This document shows, piece after piece, positions 7,725 to 14,954 of a stretch of 41,132 nucleotides of DNA. Source of the DNA: Streptomyces sp. 150FB (GTDB taxonomy: Bacteria; Actinomycetota; Actinomycetes; Streptomycetales; Streptomycetaceae); the NCBI RefSeq assembly GCF_000818195.1, contig NZ_JTHL01000001.1, forward strand, positions 6,536,149 through 6,577,280, written 5' to 3'. Within the stretch, counting starts at the first letter, position 1. Each line of letters starts with the position of its first letter. A program made the translations under genes and the position numbers. The notes beneath the pieces are model-generated. The model saw nothing but the letters and a program-made list of their open reading frames with translations, was not told where the DNA came from and did not search any database.

Positions 7725-8243
7725 ATGGTGTCAGGCGCGCCCGGCCGGGTGCTCGTTGTCGACGACAACAGGGTCATCAGGCAGTTGATCAGGGTCAATC
7801 TCGAGCTGGAGGGCTTCGAGGTCGTGACCGCCGCTGACGGTGCCGAATGCCTGGACGTGGTGCACGAGGTGCGGCCCGACCTGATCACTCTCGACGTGGT
7901 GATGCCCCGGATCGACGGACTGCGCGCGGCGGCCCGGCTGCGCGGTGACCCGCGTACCAGGGCGGTGCCGATCGCGATCATCAGCGCCTGCACGCGGTAC
8001 GAGGTGGAGAACGGCCTCGCGGTCGGCGTGGACGCCTTTCTCACCAAACCGTTCGAGCCGTCCGAGCTGATCAGGGTCGTACGACAGCTCACGCGCCGGG
8101 AGGGCCCGCCGTCGCCGGACGGTCTGGGCGGCGGTCCGGGCGGCCTCGACGGCCTGCGCGGCTTGGGCGGGCTGCACGGTGGCCTGGACGGCGGGCTGGA
8201 CGGCAGATACGGCGCCGGGTGGGCGGAGAGCGCCCGGGGCTGA
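7725..8243 (+). CDS. Receiver-only response regulator with Gly/Leu-rich tail
   Basis: One CheY-like receiver domain of about 125 residues with the full active site: acidic pair Asp13-Asp14 in VVDDN, phosphoacceptor Asp57 in LITLDVVMPRIDG, Ser87 in IISAC and Lys108 in LTKPF. No DNA-binding output domain follows. Instead there is a tail of GGL/DGL/RGL-type repeats and a short end. No histidine kinase gene is nearby, so it is an orphan. The start is either the ATG at 7725 or the GTG at 7728; TACTCT at 7716-7721 lies six bases before that GTG, which fits a leaderless mRNA. Confidence 0.85.
   Translation: MVSGAPGRVLVVDDNRVIRQLIRVNLELEGFEVVTAADGAECLDVVHEVRPDLITLDVVMPRIDGLRAAARLRGDPRTRAVPIAIISACTRYEVENGLAVGVDAFLTKPFEPSELIRVVRQLTRREGPPSPDGLGGGPGGLDGLRGLGGLHGGLDGGLDGRYGAGWAESARG
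8121..8202 (+). repeat. 9-nt-based repeat coding for the GGL/DGL tail
   Basis: The tail residues 133-159 read as three-residue units (GGP, GGL, DGL, RGL, GGL) and then longer HGGLDGGLDG units. It is a low-complexity extension of the receiver protein. Confidence 0.7.
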
Positions 8244-8270
8244 CGGCTCGGGGCCATGCGGAGAGGGCCA

Positions 8271-8313
8271 CGCGAAACCTGTTCGGAATCCGTTCGCGAA
8301 ACCTGTTCGCGAA
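8271..8313 (+). repeat. Direct repeats with TTCGCGAA palindromes before nrtL
   Basis: The 15-mer cgcgaaacctgttcg occurs exactly twice, at 8271-8285 and 8295-8309. The second copy is flanked by two TTCGCGAA palindromes, at 8293-8300 and 8306-8313. The block ends 18 bases before the -10-like TACGCT of the next gene. Confidence 0.75.
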
Positions 8314-8331
8314 GAGGCCCCCCTCCTCCCA

Positions 8332-8343
8332 TACGCTTAGCCC
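8332..8343 (+). promoter_or_regulatory. -10-like TACGCT for a leaderless nrtL mRNA
   Basis: TACGCT at 8332-8337 is followed by six bases and then the GTG at 8344, with no ribosome binding site. Confidence 0.45.
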
Positions 8344-9429
8344 GTGACCCCCGCACAGCTTTCCCTCACCGTGCGGCACGCCATGTGCCGCGCGGTCGAG
8401 AGCGGCGCGCTGACCGGCGTGTCCGTGCCCGACCGGGTACGGGTCGAGCGGCCACGGGCCGGCGGCAGCGGCGACTGGGCGACCGGCGCCGCGCTGCCGC
8501 TCGCGCGCCCCGCCGGGCGTACGCCGCGGGAGGTCGCCGGCATCCTGCGCGACCACATCGGACTGCCCGACGGGGTCACCGCCGTCGAGATCACCGGACC
8601 CGGCTTCCTCAACTTCACCCTGGCCGGGGACGGCGGCGCCGCACTGGTCCGTACGGTGCTCGCCGCCGGTATCCGCTACGGCCACGGCGACGCCCTGGCC
8701 GGTACGGCGGTCTCCTTCGCGCCCGCCACGGAACTGCGTGCCGAGGTGTGGACCGGGACCGTCGTCGCCCTGCTCCGGAGCCAGGGAGCGACGGCAGCCG
8801 TCGCGCCGGGCGGCACCGAGACCCCGCACGTCGTGCCGGCGCCCTGCGGGGACGACCTCCTCGCCAGGCTCGGCACCGACGCGGCCCGCTGGGGCCTGCT
8901 GCGCCCGGCGGCCCACGACCGGCCGCTGACCGGCGCGAGCCTGCTCGTACAGCGGGAGAGCAACCCGCTGTTCCGGGTGCGCTACGCGTACGCCCGCGCG
9001 CGCGCCCTCGCCCGCAACGCGCGGGAGCTGGGCATTACCCCCGAGACCCACGAGACCCACGAAGCATCCGAGACCCTGGGCGCCCACGAGGCCCCTGAGA
9101 CCCTCGAGATCCGCGAGACGTACGAGACCCGCGAGGCCCACGAGGTCACCGCCACCCCCAGCGCCCCCGTCCTCCTCGCCGCCCTCGGCGACCACCCCGC
9201 CGTCCTCGAATCAGCCGCCCGGCTCCGCGCGCCCGACCGGCTCGCCCGGCACCTCGAACAGACGGCGGACGCGTTCCTGCGCTTCCAGGAGAGCGGTGCT
9301 CTCCTGCCGCTCGGCGACGAGAAACCCATGGCCGCCCACAGATCCCGGCTCGCGCTCGCCGCCGCAGCCGGGACCGTGCTGGCAGGCGGCCTGTCCCTGC
9401 TCGGCGTCGACGCCCCCGAACACCTCTGA
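8344..9429 (+). CDS. nrtL: ArgRS-related anticodon-binding (DALR) protein without catalytic core
   Basis: This 361-residue protein looks like an arginyl-tRNA synthetase with the catalytic middle removed. Residues 1-105 match the ArgRS N-terminal additional domain, including VEITGPGFLNFTL. Residues 175-225 match the end of the ArgRS core (DAARWGLLRPA, then ESNPLFRVRYAYARAR). The C-terminus is a DALR anticodon-binding domain ending in LGVDAPEHL. No HIGH or KMSK-type motif is present, so aminoacylation is not expected. A repeat of E-x-x triads (234-267) sits before the DALR domain. lysA follows after 18 bases, probably in one operon. The tRNA-binding or regulatory role is unknown. Confidence 0.85.
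   Translation: MTPAQLSLTVRHAMCRAVESGALTGVSVPDRVRVERPRAGGSGDWATGAALPLARPAGRTPREVAGILRDHIGLPDGVTAVEITGPGFLNFTLAGDGGAALVRTVLAAGIRYGHGDALAGTAVSFAPATELRAEVWTGTVVALLRSQGATAAVAPGGTETPHVVPAPCGDDLLARLGTDAARWGLLRPAAHDRPLTGASLLVQRESNPLFRVRYAYARARALARNARELGITPETHETHEASETLGAHEAPETLEIRETYETREAHEVTATPSAPVLLAALGDHPAVLESAARLRAPDRLARHLEQTADAFLRFQESGALLPLGDEKPMAAHRSRLALAAAAGTVLAGGLSLLGVDAPEHL
9043..9144 (+). repeat. 9-nt tandem repeat coding for E-x-x triads in nrtL
   Basis: About eleven three-residue units (ETH, ETH, EAS, ETL, GAH, EAP, ETL, EIR, ETY, ETR, EAH) lie in a row. They form an acidic low-complexity insert. Confidence 0.9.
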
Positions 9430-9447
9430 GAGCAAGAGAGCCACCCG

Positions 9448-10839
9448 ATGAGTCGTTCCGCACACCCCGCAGGTCCCCGCCACGGCGAGGTCATCGCCGA
9501 CGGGCACTACACGGCGCCCGCCACCGACCTCAACCTCCTCGACGCGAAGATCTGGTCGCACACGGTCGCCAGGAACGCGGACGGCGTCGCCACCGTCGCC
9601 GGCATCGAAGTGACCCGGCTCGCCGAGGAGTTCGGCACCCCCGCCTACTTCCTCGACGAGGCCGACTTCCGGGCGCGCTGCCGCGCCTGGGCCGACGCCT
9701 TCGGCCGTAACGCCGACGTGTTCTACGCGGGCAAGGCCTTCCTCTCCCGCGCCGTCGTGCGCTGGCTCGACGAGGAGGGGCTCAACCTCGACGTGTGCTC
9801 CGAAGGGGAGCTGGTCGTCGCGCTCGCCGCCGGAATGCCCGCGGGCCGTATCGCCTACCACGGCAACAACAAGACGACCGGGGAGATCGAGCGCGCCATC
9901 GGCGCCGGGGTCGGCCGTATCGTCCTCGACTCCTTCCAGGAGATCGCCCAGGTCGCGCACATCGCGCGACGCCTCGACAAGCGCCAGCCCGTACAGATCC
10001 GCGTCACCGTCGGCGTCGAGGCGCACACCCACGAGTTCATCGCCACCGCGCACGAGGACCAGAAGTTCGGCTTCTCCCTCGCGGCGGGACAGGCCGCCGA
10101 GGCCGTCCGCAGGACCCTGGGCCTCGACGGGCTCGAACTGATCGGCATCCACTCGCACATCGGCTCGCAGATCTTCGACATGGCGGGCTTCGAGGTCTCG
10201 GCCCGCCGCGTCGTGCGGCTTCTCGCCGACATCCGCGACGAGCACGGTGTCGAACTGCCCGAGATCGACCTCGGCGGCGGCCTCGGCATCGCGTACACCT
10301 CGGAGGACGACCCGGCGGAGCCCGGCGCCATCGCCAAGTCGTTGCTGGAGATCGTCACCCGTGAGTGTGAAGCTTCGAGCCTCACCACGCCCCGTATCTC
10401 GGTCGAGCCGGGCCGGGCGATCGTCGGGCCCACGGCGTTCACGCTGTACGAGGTCGGCACGATCAAGCCGCTTGAGGGCCTGCGTACGTACGTCAGCGTC
10501 AACGGCGGCATGTCCGACAACATCCGGACCGCGCTGTACGACGCCGAGTACAGCGTCGCGCTCGTCTCGCGCCGCTCCGACGCCGAGCCGATGCTGGTCA
10601 GGGTCGTCGGCAAGCACTGCGAGAGCGGTGACATCGTCGTGCGCGACGCCTACCTCCCCGGCGACCTCGCCCCCGGGGACCTGATCGCCGTACCCGCGAC
10701 CGGCGCCTACTGCCGTTCGCTGGCGAGCAACTACAACCACGCGCTCCGCCCGCCCGTCGTCGCAGTACGGGACGGGGAGGCGCGGGTCATCGTGCGGCGC
10801 GAGACGGAGGAAGATCTCCTGCGGCTCGACGTCGGCTGA
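9448..10839 (+). CDS. lysA: Diaminopimelate decarboxylase
   Basis: PLP enzyme of 463 residues that converts meso-diaminopimelate to L-lysine, the last step of lysine synthesis, in the cytosol. It belongs to fold type III (alanine racemase/ornithine decarboxylase family). Lys96 in DVFYAGKAF is the Schiff-base residue. GIHSHIGSQIFD, the phosphate-binding DLGGGLGI, VEPGRAIVG and the substrate-binding CESGD and GAYCRSLASNYN segments are all present. An N-terminal extension of about 40 residues is usual for this group. It follows nrtL closely, and a strong stem-loop follows it before hom. Confidence 0.97.
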   Translation: MSRSAHPAGPRHGEVIADGHYTAPATDLNLLDAKIWSHTVARNADGVATVAGIEVTRLAEEFGTPAYFLDEADFRARCRAWADAFGRNADVFYAGKAFLSRAVVRWLDEEGLNLDVCSEGELVVALAAGMPAGRIAYHGNNKTTGEIERAIGAGVGRIVLDSFQEIAQVAHIARRLDKRQPVQIRVTVGVEAHTHEFIATAHEDQKFGFSLAAGQAAEAVRRTLGLDGLELIGIHSHIGSQIFDMAGFEVSARRVVRLLADIRDEHGVELPEIDLGGGLGIAYTSEDDPAEPGAIAKSLLEIVTRECEASSLTTPRISVEPGRAIVGPTAFTLYEVGTIKPLEGLRTYVSVNGGMSDNIRTALYDAEYSVALVSRRSDAEPMLVRVVGKHCESGDIVVRDAYLPGDLAPGDLIAVPATGAYCRSLASNYNHALRPPVVAVRDGEARVIVRRETEEDLLRLDVG

Positions 10840-10849
10840 CGAGACAGAC

Positions 10850-10898
10850 GTCTCACTCACCGGACGGGCGGAAGAATCTCGCGTCCGGTGAGTGAGAC
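10850..10898 (+). terminator. Perfect 17-bp stem-loop between lysA and hom
   Basis: Arms 10850-10866 and 10882-10898 are fully complementary, with a 15-base loop and no T-run. The stem ends only 34 bases before the hom start. It may end lysA transcription or act as an attenuator for hom. Confidence 0.8.
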
Positions 10899-10932
10899 TG
10901 GTCCACGTTCCTGCTCAACGAAACGAGGTCGG

Positions 10933-12225
10933 ATGATGCGTACGCGTCCGCTGAAAGTGGCGCTGCTGGGCTGCGGAGTGGTCGGCTCAGAGGTGGCGCG
11001 CATCATGACGACGCACGCCGACGACCTCGCGGCCAGGACCGGGGCCCCCCTTGAGCTGGCGGGAATCGCCGTCCGCAGGCCCTCCAAGGTGCGCGAGGGC
11101 ATCGACCCCGCGCTGATCACCACCGACGCGACCGCCCTGGTGCGACGCGGCGACATCGACGTGGTGATCGAGGTCATCGGCGGCATCGAGCCCGCCAGGG
11201 CGCTCATCACCACCGCCTTCGAGCACGGCGCTTCCGTCGTCTCCGCGAACAAGGCGCTGCTGGCCACCGACGGCACCACGCTCTACGACGCGGCCGCGCT
11301 GCACGGCAAGGACCTCTACTTCGAGGCGGCGGTTGCCGGGGCGATCCCGCTGATCCGGCCGCTGCGGGAGTCGCTGGCCGGCGACACCGTCAACCGCGTG
11401 CTCGGCATCGTCAACGGCACGACGAACTTCATCCTCGACCGGATGGACTCGGCGGGCGCCGGCTACTCGGAGGCCCTCGACGAGGCCACCGCGCTCGGAT
11501 ACGCGGAGGCCGACCCGACCGCCGACGTCGAGGGCTTCGACGCGGCCGCCAAGGCCGCGATCCTCGCCGGGATCGCCTTCCACACCCGCGTACGCCTCGA
11601 CGACGTGCACCGCGAGGGCATCTCGGACGTCACGTCGGCCGACCTCGCCTCGGCGAAACGCATGGGCTGTACGGTCAAGCTCCTCGCCATCTGCGAGCGC
11701 GCGGCCGACGGCAGATCCGTCACCGCCCGCGTCCACCCGGCGATGATCCCGCTCAGCCATCCGCTCGCCTCCGTGCGCGAGGCGTACAACGCGGTCTTCG
11801 TCGAGGCGGAGAACGCCGGACAGCTCATGTTCTACGGCCCCGGCGCGGGCGGCCCGCAGACCGCCTCCGCCGTGCTCGGCGACCTCGTCGCCGTCTGCCG
11901 CAACACACTGAGCGGAGCGAAGGGGCCGGGCGAATCCGCCTACACCCAGCTCCCCGTCAGCTCCATGGGCGAAGCGGTGACGCGCTATCACATCAGCCTC
12001 GACGTGGCCGACAAGCCGGGCGTGCTCGCCCAGGTCGCGACGGTCTTCGCCGAGCACGGCGTGTCCATCGACACCGTCCGCCAGAAGGGAAAGGACGGCG
12101 AGGCATCTCTCGTCGTCGTCACCCACCGCGCGCCTGACGCCGCCCTCTCGGCGACCGTCGAGGCGCTGCGCAAGCTCGACACCGTGCGCGGTGTCGCCAG
12201 CATCATGCGTGTTGAAGGGGAGTAA
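10933..12225 (+). CDS. hom: Homoserine dehydrogenase
   Basis: NAD(P)-dependent enzyme that reduces L-aspartate semialdehyde to L-homoserine, the branch point to threonine and methionine. In this 430-residue protein the nucleotide-binding motif GCGVVGSEV is at the start, NKALLATDG and [14 protein letters not shown] form the catalytic core, and [16 protein letters not shown] contains the conserved acidic and lysine residues. A C-terminal ACT domain ([21 protein letters not shown] onward, about residues 350-430) implies feedback control, usually by threonine. The start is the ATG at 10933 or the adjacent ATG at 10936; gagg lies at 10925-10928. thrC follows after seven bases. Confidence 0.96.
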   Translation: MMRTRPLKVALLGCGVVGSEVARIMTTHADDLAARTGAPLELAGIAVRRPSKVREGIDPALITTDATALVRRGDIDVVIEVIGGIEPARALITTAFEHGASVVSANKALLATDGTTLYDAAALHGKDLYFEAAVAGAIPLIRPLRESLAGDTVNRVLGIVNGTTNFILDRMDSAGAGYSEALDEATALGYAEADPTADVEGFDAAAKAAILAGIAFHTRVRLDDVHREGISDVTSADLASAKRMGCTVKLLAICERAADGRSVTARVHPAMIPLSHPLASVREAYNAVFVEAENAGQLMFYGPGAGGPQTASAVLGDLVAVCRNTLSGAKGPGESAYTQLPVSSMGEAVTRYHISLDVADKPGVLAQVATVFAEHGVSIDTVRQKGKDGEASLVVVTHRAPDAALSATVEALRKLDTVRGVASIMRVEGE

Positions 12226-12232
12226 GGGACCC

Positions 12233-13315
12233 ATGACCAGCAATGGCACCCACCAGGGCACCCATCAGTGGCGCGGCATCATCGAGGAGTACCGGGACCG
12301 CCTCCCGGTGAAGGACTCGACGTCCGTCGTCACCCTCCGGGAGGGCGGCACGCCGCTCGTACCCGCGCAGCTTCTGTCCGAGGAGACGGGCTGTGAGGTG
12401 CACCTCAAGGTCGAGGGCGCCAACCCGACGGGTTCCTTCAAGGACCGCGGCATGACCATGGCCATCACCCGGGCCAAGGAGGAGGGCGCGCAGGCCGTCA
12501 TCTGCGCCTCCACCGGCAACACGTCCGCCTCGGCCGCCGCGTACGCAGTACGGGCCGGCATGGTCTGCGCCGTACTCGTCCCGCAGGGCAAGATCGCGCT
12601 CGGCAAGATGGGCCAGGCGCTGGTCCACGGCGCGAAGATCCTCCAGGTCGACGGCAACTTCGACGACTGCCTCACCCTCGCCCGCTCGCTGTCCGACAAC
12701 TACCCGGTGGCGCTGGTCAATTCGGTCAACCCGGTGCGGATCGAGGGCCAGAAGACGGCGGCCTTCGAGATCGTGGACGCGCTCGGCGACGCCCCCGACA
12801 TCCATGTGCTGCCCGTCGGCAACGCCGGGAACATCACGGCGTACTGGAAGGGGTACACCGAGTACGCCGCCGATGGCCCCGCCACCCGCACCCCCCGCAT
12901 GTGGGGGTTCCAGGCGTCAGGTTCGGCGCCCATCGTGCGCGGCGAGGTCGTCAAGGACCCGCACACCGTCGCCACCGCCATCCGGATCGGCAACCCGGCC
13001 TCCTGGAAGTACGCGCTCGCCGCGCGCGACGAGTCCGGCGGCTTCATCGACGAGGTGACGGACCGGCAGATCCTGCGCGCCTACCGGCTGTTGGCGGCCC
13101 AGGAGGGCGTCTTCGTCGAACCGGCCTCCGCCGCTTCCGTCGCCGGTCTGCTCAAGGCCGTCGAGGAGGGCAAGGTCGACCCCGGCCAGCGGATCGTGTG
13201 TACGGTCACCGGCAACGGCCTCAAGGACCCCGACTGGGCGGTCCAGGGGGCACCGCAGCCGGTTGTCGTACCGGTCGACGCGGTCGCGGCGGCCGAGCGC
13301 CTCGGGCTGGCGTGA
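12233..13315 (+). CDS. thrC: Threonine synthase
   Basis: PLP enzyme of 360 residues that turns O-phospho-L-homoserine into L-threonine. It is of the short fold-type II class used by actinobacteria. Lys70 in [12 protein letters not shown] binds [16 protein letters not shown] follows, and the phosphate-binding [14 protein letters not shown] loop is present. [12 protein letters not shown] and [10 protein letters not shown] close the active site. I chose the ATG at 12233 because it follows a ggggagtaaggga site and the hom stop. It is co-transcribed with hom, and a stem-loop separates it from thrB. Confidence 0.96.
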   Translation: MTSNGTHQGTHQWRGIIEEYRDRLPVKDSTSVVTLREGGTPLVPAQLLSEETGCEVHLKVEGANPTGSFKDRGMTMAITRAKEEGAQAVICASTGNTSASAAAYAVRAGMVCAVLVPQGKIALGKMGQALVHGAKILQVDGNFDDCLTLARSLSDNYPVALVNSVNPVRIEGQKTAAFEIVDALGDAPDIHVLPVGNAGNITAYWKGYTEYAADGPATRTPRMWGFQASGSAPIVRGEVVKDPHTVATAIRIGNPASWKYALAARDESGGFIDEVTDRQILRAYRLLAAQEGVFVEPASAASVAGLLKAVEEGKVDPGQRIVCTVTGNGLKDPDWAVQGAPQPVVVPVDAVAAAERLGLA

Positions 13316-13622
13316 CTTCCCGGGTGCGCCCGGGTGCGGATTTCCCTGGTGTGGCACGGCGCACACGCCACAAACGCCTCTAAGGGCGACATAGGAGCAC
13401 AGGCGGCCATGCGACACGCATCATGCGCCTCCTGTGCGCCCTATGTCGGATGAGAACCTTCCTTCGATAGGCTGTACCCAACCCGCCCCGCCCCACGAGC
13501 CGGGGTGTTGTGCCGCCCTCGCGACCCCCGGGGCGTTCCGTGGGTTTTCCCGTACCTCCTCGCAGGCTCGCAGCACAGCAGGCACAAGCAATCTCGCAGG
13601 CACAAGGAGAGTCGTCAGAGCG
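13316..13622 (+). other. thrC-thrB spacer of 307 bases
   Basis: It holds a stem-loop at 13387-13448 and then a stretch without a recognisable gene up to the thrB ribosome binding site (aaggag at 13604). A frame open from 13434 joins thrB, but its first 63 residues show no conserved features, so I treat it as leader. Confidence 0.6.
13387..13448 (+). terminator. Interrupted stem-loop between thrC and thrB
   Basis: Nine pairs (13387-13395 with 13440-13448) and seven pairs (13397-13403 with 13431-13437) are separated by a small internal loop. No T-run follows. It may end the hom-thrC unit. Confidence 0.65.
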
Positions 13623-14540
13623 ATGGCCGGTCCAGCGTTCCGCGCCGCCGCCGTACGGGTGCGCACCCCCGCCACCAGCGCCAACCTCGGTCCTGGCTTC
13701 GACGCCTTCGGCCTGTCGCTGGGGCTCTACGACGACGTGGTGGTCCGCGTCGCCGACTCCGGCCTGCACGTCGACATCGCGGGTGAGGGCGCCGGCACGC
13801 TTCCCCGCGACGAGGAGCACCTGCTCGTACGGGCGTTGCGCACCGCCTTCGACCTGCTCGGCGGGCAGCCGCGCGGCCTCGAAGTCGTCTGCGCCAACCG
13901 CATTCCGCACGGACGCGGGCTCGGCTCGTCGTCGGCCGCCATCTGCGCGGGCATCGTCGCCGCCCGCGCGGTGACCATAGGCGGCGACGCCCGGCTCGAC
14001 GACCCGGCCCTGCTCGAACTCGCCGCTGAGATCGAGGGCCACCCCGACAATGTCGCCGCCTGTCTGCTCGGCGGTTTCACACTCGCCTGGACCGACGGGG
14101 GAGCGGCGCGCGCCATCAGGATGGAGCCCGCCCATTCCGTCGTTCCGGTGGTTTTCGTGCCCGGCAGGCCGGTGCTGACGGAGACGGCCAGAGGCCTGCT
14201 CCCGCGCACCGTCCCCCATGTGGACGCCTCGGCGAACGCCGGCCGCGCCGCCCTGCTCGTCGAGGCGCTGACCAGGCGCCCCGAGCTGCTGCTGCCCGCC
14301 ACCGAGGACCGTATCCACCAGGACTACCGCGCCCCGGCGATGCCGGACAGCGTGGCGCTTGTCAACCGACTGCGTGCCGACGGCGTCCCCGCTGTCATCT
14401 CCGGTGCGGGCCCCACAGTGCTCGCGCTGGCCGAGGACGGTACGGCGGACAAGGTCGCACGGCTGGCGGGTGAGGGATGGGCCGCTAATCGGCTCGCCCT
14501 CGACATGGCGGGGACGAGCGTTCTTCCGCTGGGTTCTTAG
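13623..14540 (+). CDS. thrB: Homoserine kinase
   Basis: GHMP-family kinase of 305 residues that phosphorylates L-homoserine with ATP to feed threonine synthase. The N-terminal motif TPATSANLGPGFDAFG, the ATP-binding loop PHGRGLGSSSAAICAG and the C-terminal ISGAGPTVLAL glycine-rich motif are all present, and EGHPDNVAACLLGG is typical. The start at 13623 (MAGPAFRAAAV) is set by homology of the first strand, with aaggag 13 bases upstream. It follows hom-thrC, but a stem-loop suggests partly separate transcription. Confidence 0.95.
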   Translation: MAGPAFRAAAVRVRTPATSANLGPGFDAFGLSLGLYDDVVVRVADSGLHVDIAGEGAGTLPRDEEHLLVRALRTAFDLLGGQPRGLEVVCANRIPHGRGLGSSSAAICAGIVAARAVTIGGDARLDDPALLELAAEIEGHPDNVAACLLGGFTLAWTDGGAARAIRMEPAHSVVPVVFVPGRPVLTETARGLLPRTVPHVDASANAGRAALLVEALTRRPELLLPATEDRIHQDYRAPAMPDSVALVNRLRADGVPAVISGAGPTVLALAEDGTADKVARLAGEGWAANRLALDMAGTSVLPLGS

Positions 14541-14954
14541 ACGTGTCGGTCGGACAGAGGATTGCCGGTGAATGAGAGGGGGAATGTTTGTTGGAGCCGG
14601 TAGTGTTAAAGTCAAGTCTGCAACCGACGTCTTTGTGGCGCGGTGCTCTGTGTCCCCCTTCGGGATCACCATTCTTCCGGGAGCCTCCCCAACTGCCTGA
14701 GCAGCCTGCCTGAGCAGTTTTGAGCACGCCTCGGAACCGGCACGACACCCCTCGCTTTTCCCAGGAGTGGGCCGAGCAGGGGGACCTCGGGCCGGACCCA
14801 TCGCACGTATGCAGCTAACACATTTCTCCGCCGTACCCGGCGGGACCACCGCCCCGGCGTCGGTCACCGATCGAGAAGATCAGGGACCGCTGCCGGACAG
14901 CACAACCGGTCGCCGAGCCAGAAGGCCGACGTCCGCTCCAGGGAAGGACCCTTC
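14541..14954 (+). other. Long rho leader and spacer
   Basis: These 414 bases hold no recognisable gene. A T/A-richer patch near 14586-14620 (ggtagtgttaaagtcaag) could be the rho promoter. At 14691-14721 two copies of CTGC-CTGA-GCAG lie inside an AACTGC/GCAGTT inverted repeat followed by T residues, which looks like a terminator or attenuator within the leader. Confidence 0.5.
14691..14721 (+). terminator. Possible attenuator hairpin in the rho leader
   Basis: AACTGC (14691-14696) pairs with GCAGTT (14714-14719). Two tandem CTGC-CTGA-GCAG hairpins can form within it, and four T residues (14718-14721) end the element. It lies about 230 bases before the rho start. Confidence 0.4.

Noticed and set aside
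9211..10860. 549-codon open frame antisense to lysA
   Set aside because: Mirror of a well-conserved enzyme, with no start signal or motif.
13434..13622. 63-residue N-terminal extension of ThrB
   Set aside because: It starts inside the stem-loop, lacks conservation, and the GHMP fold begins right after 13623.
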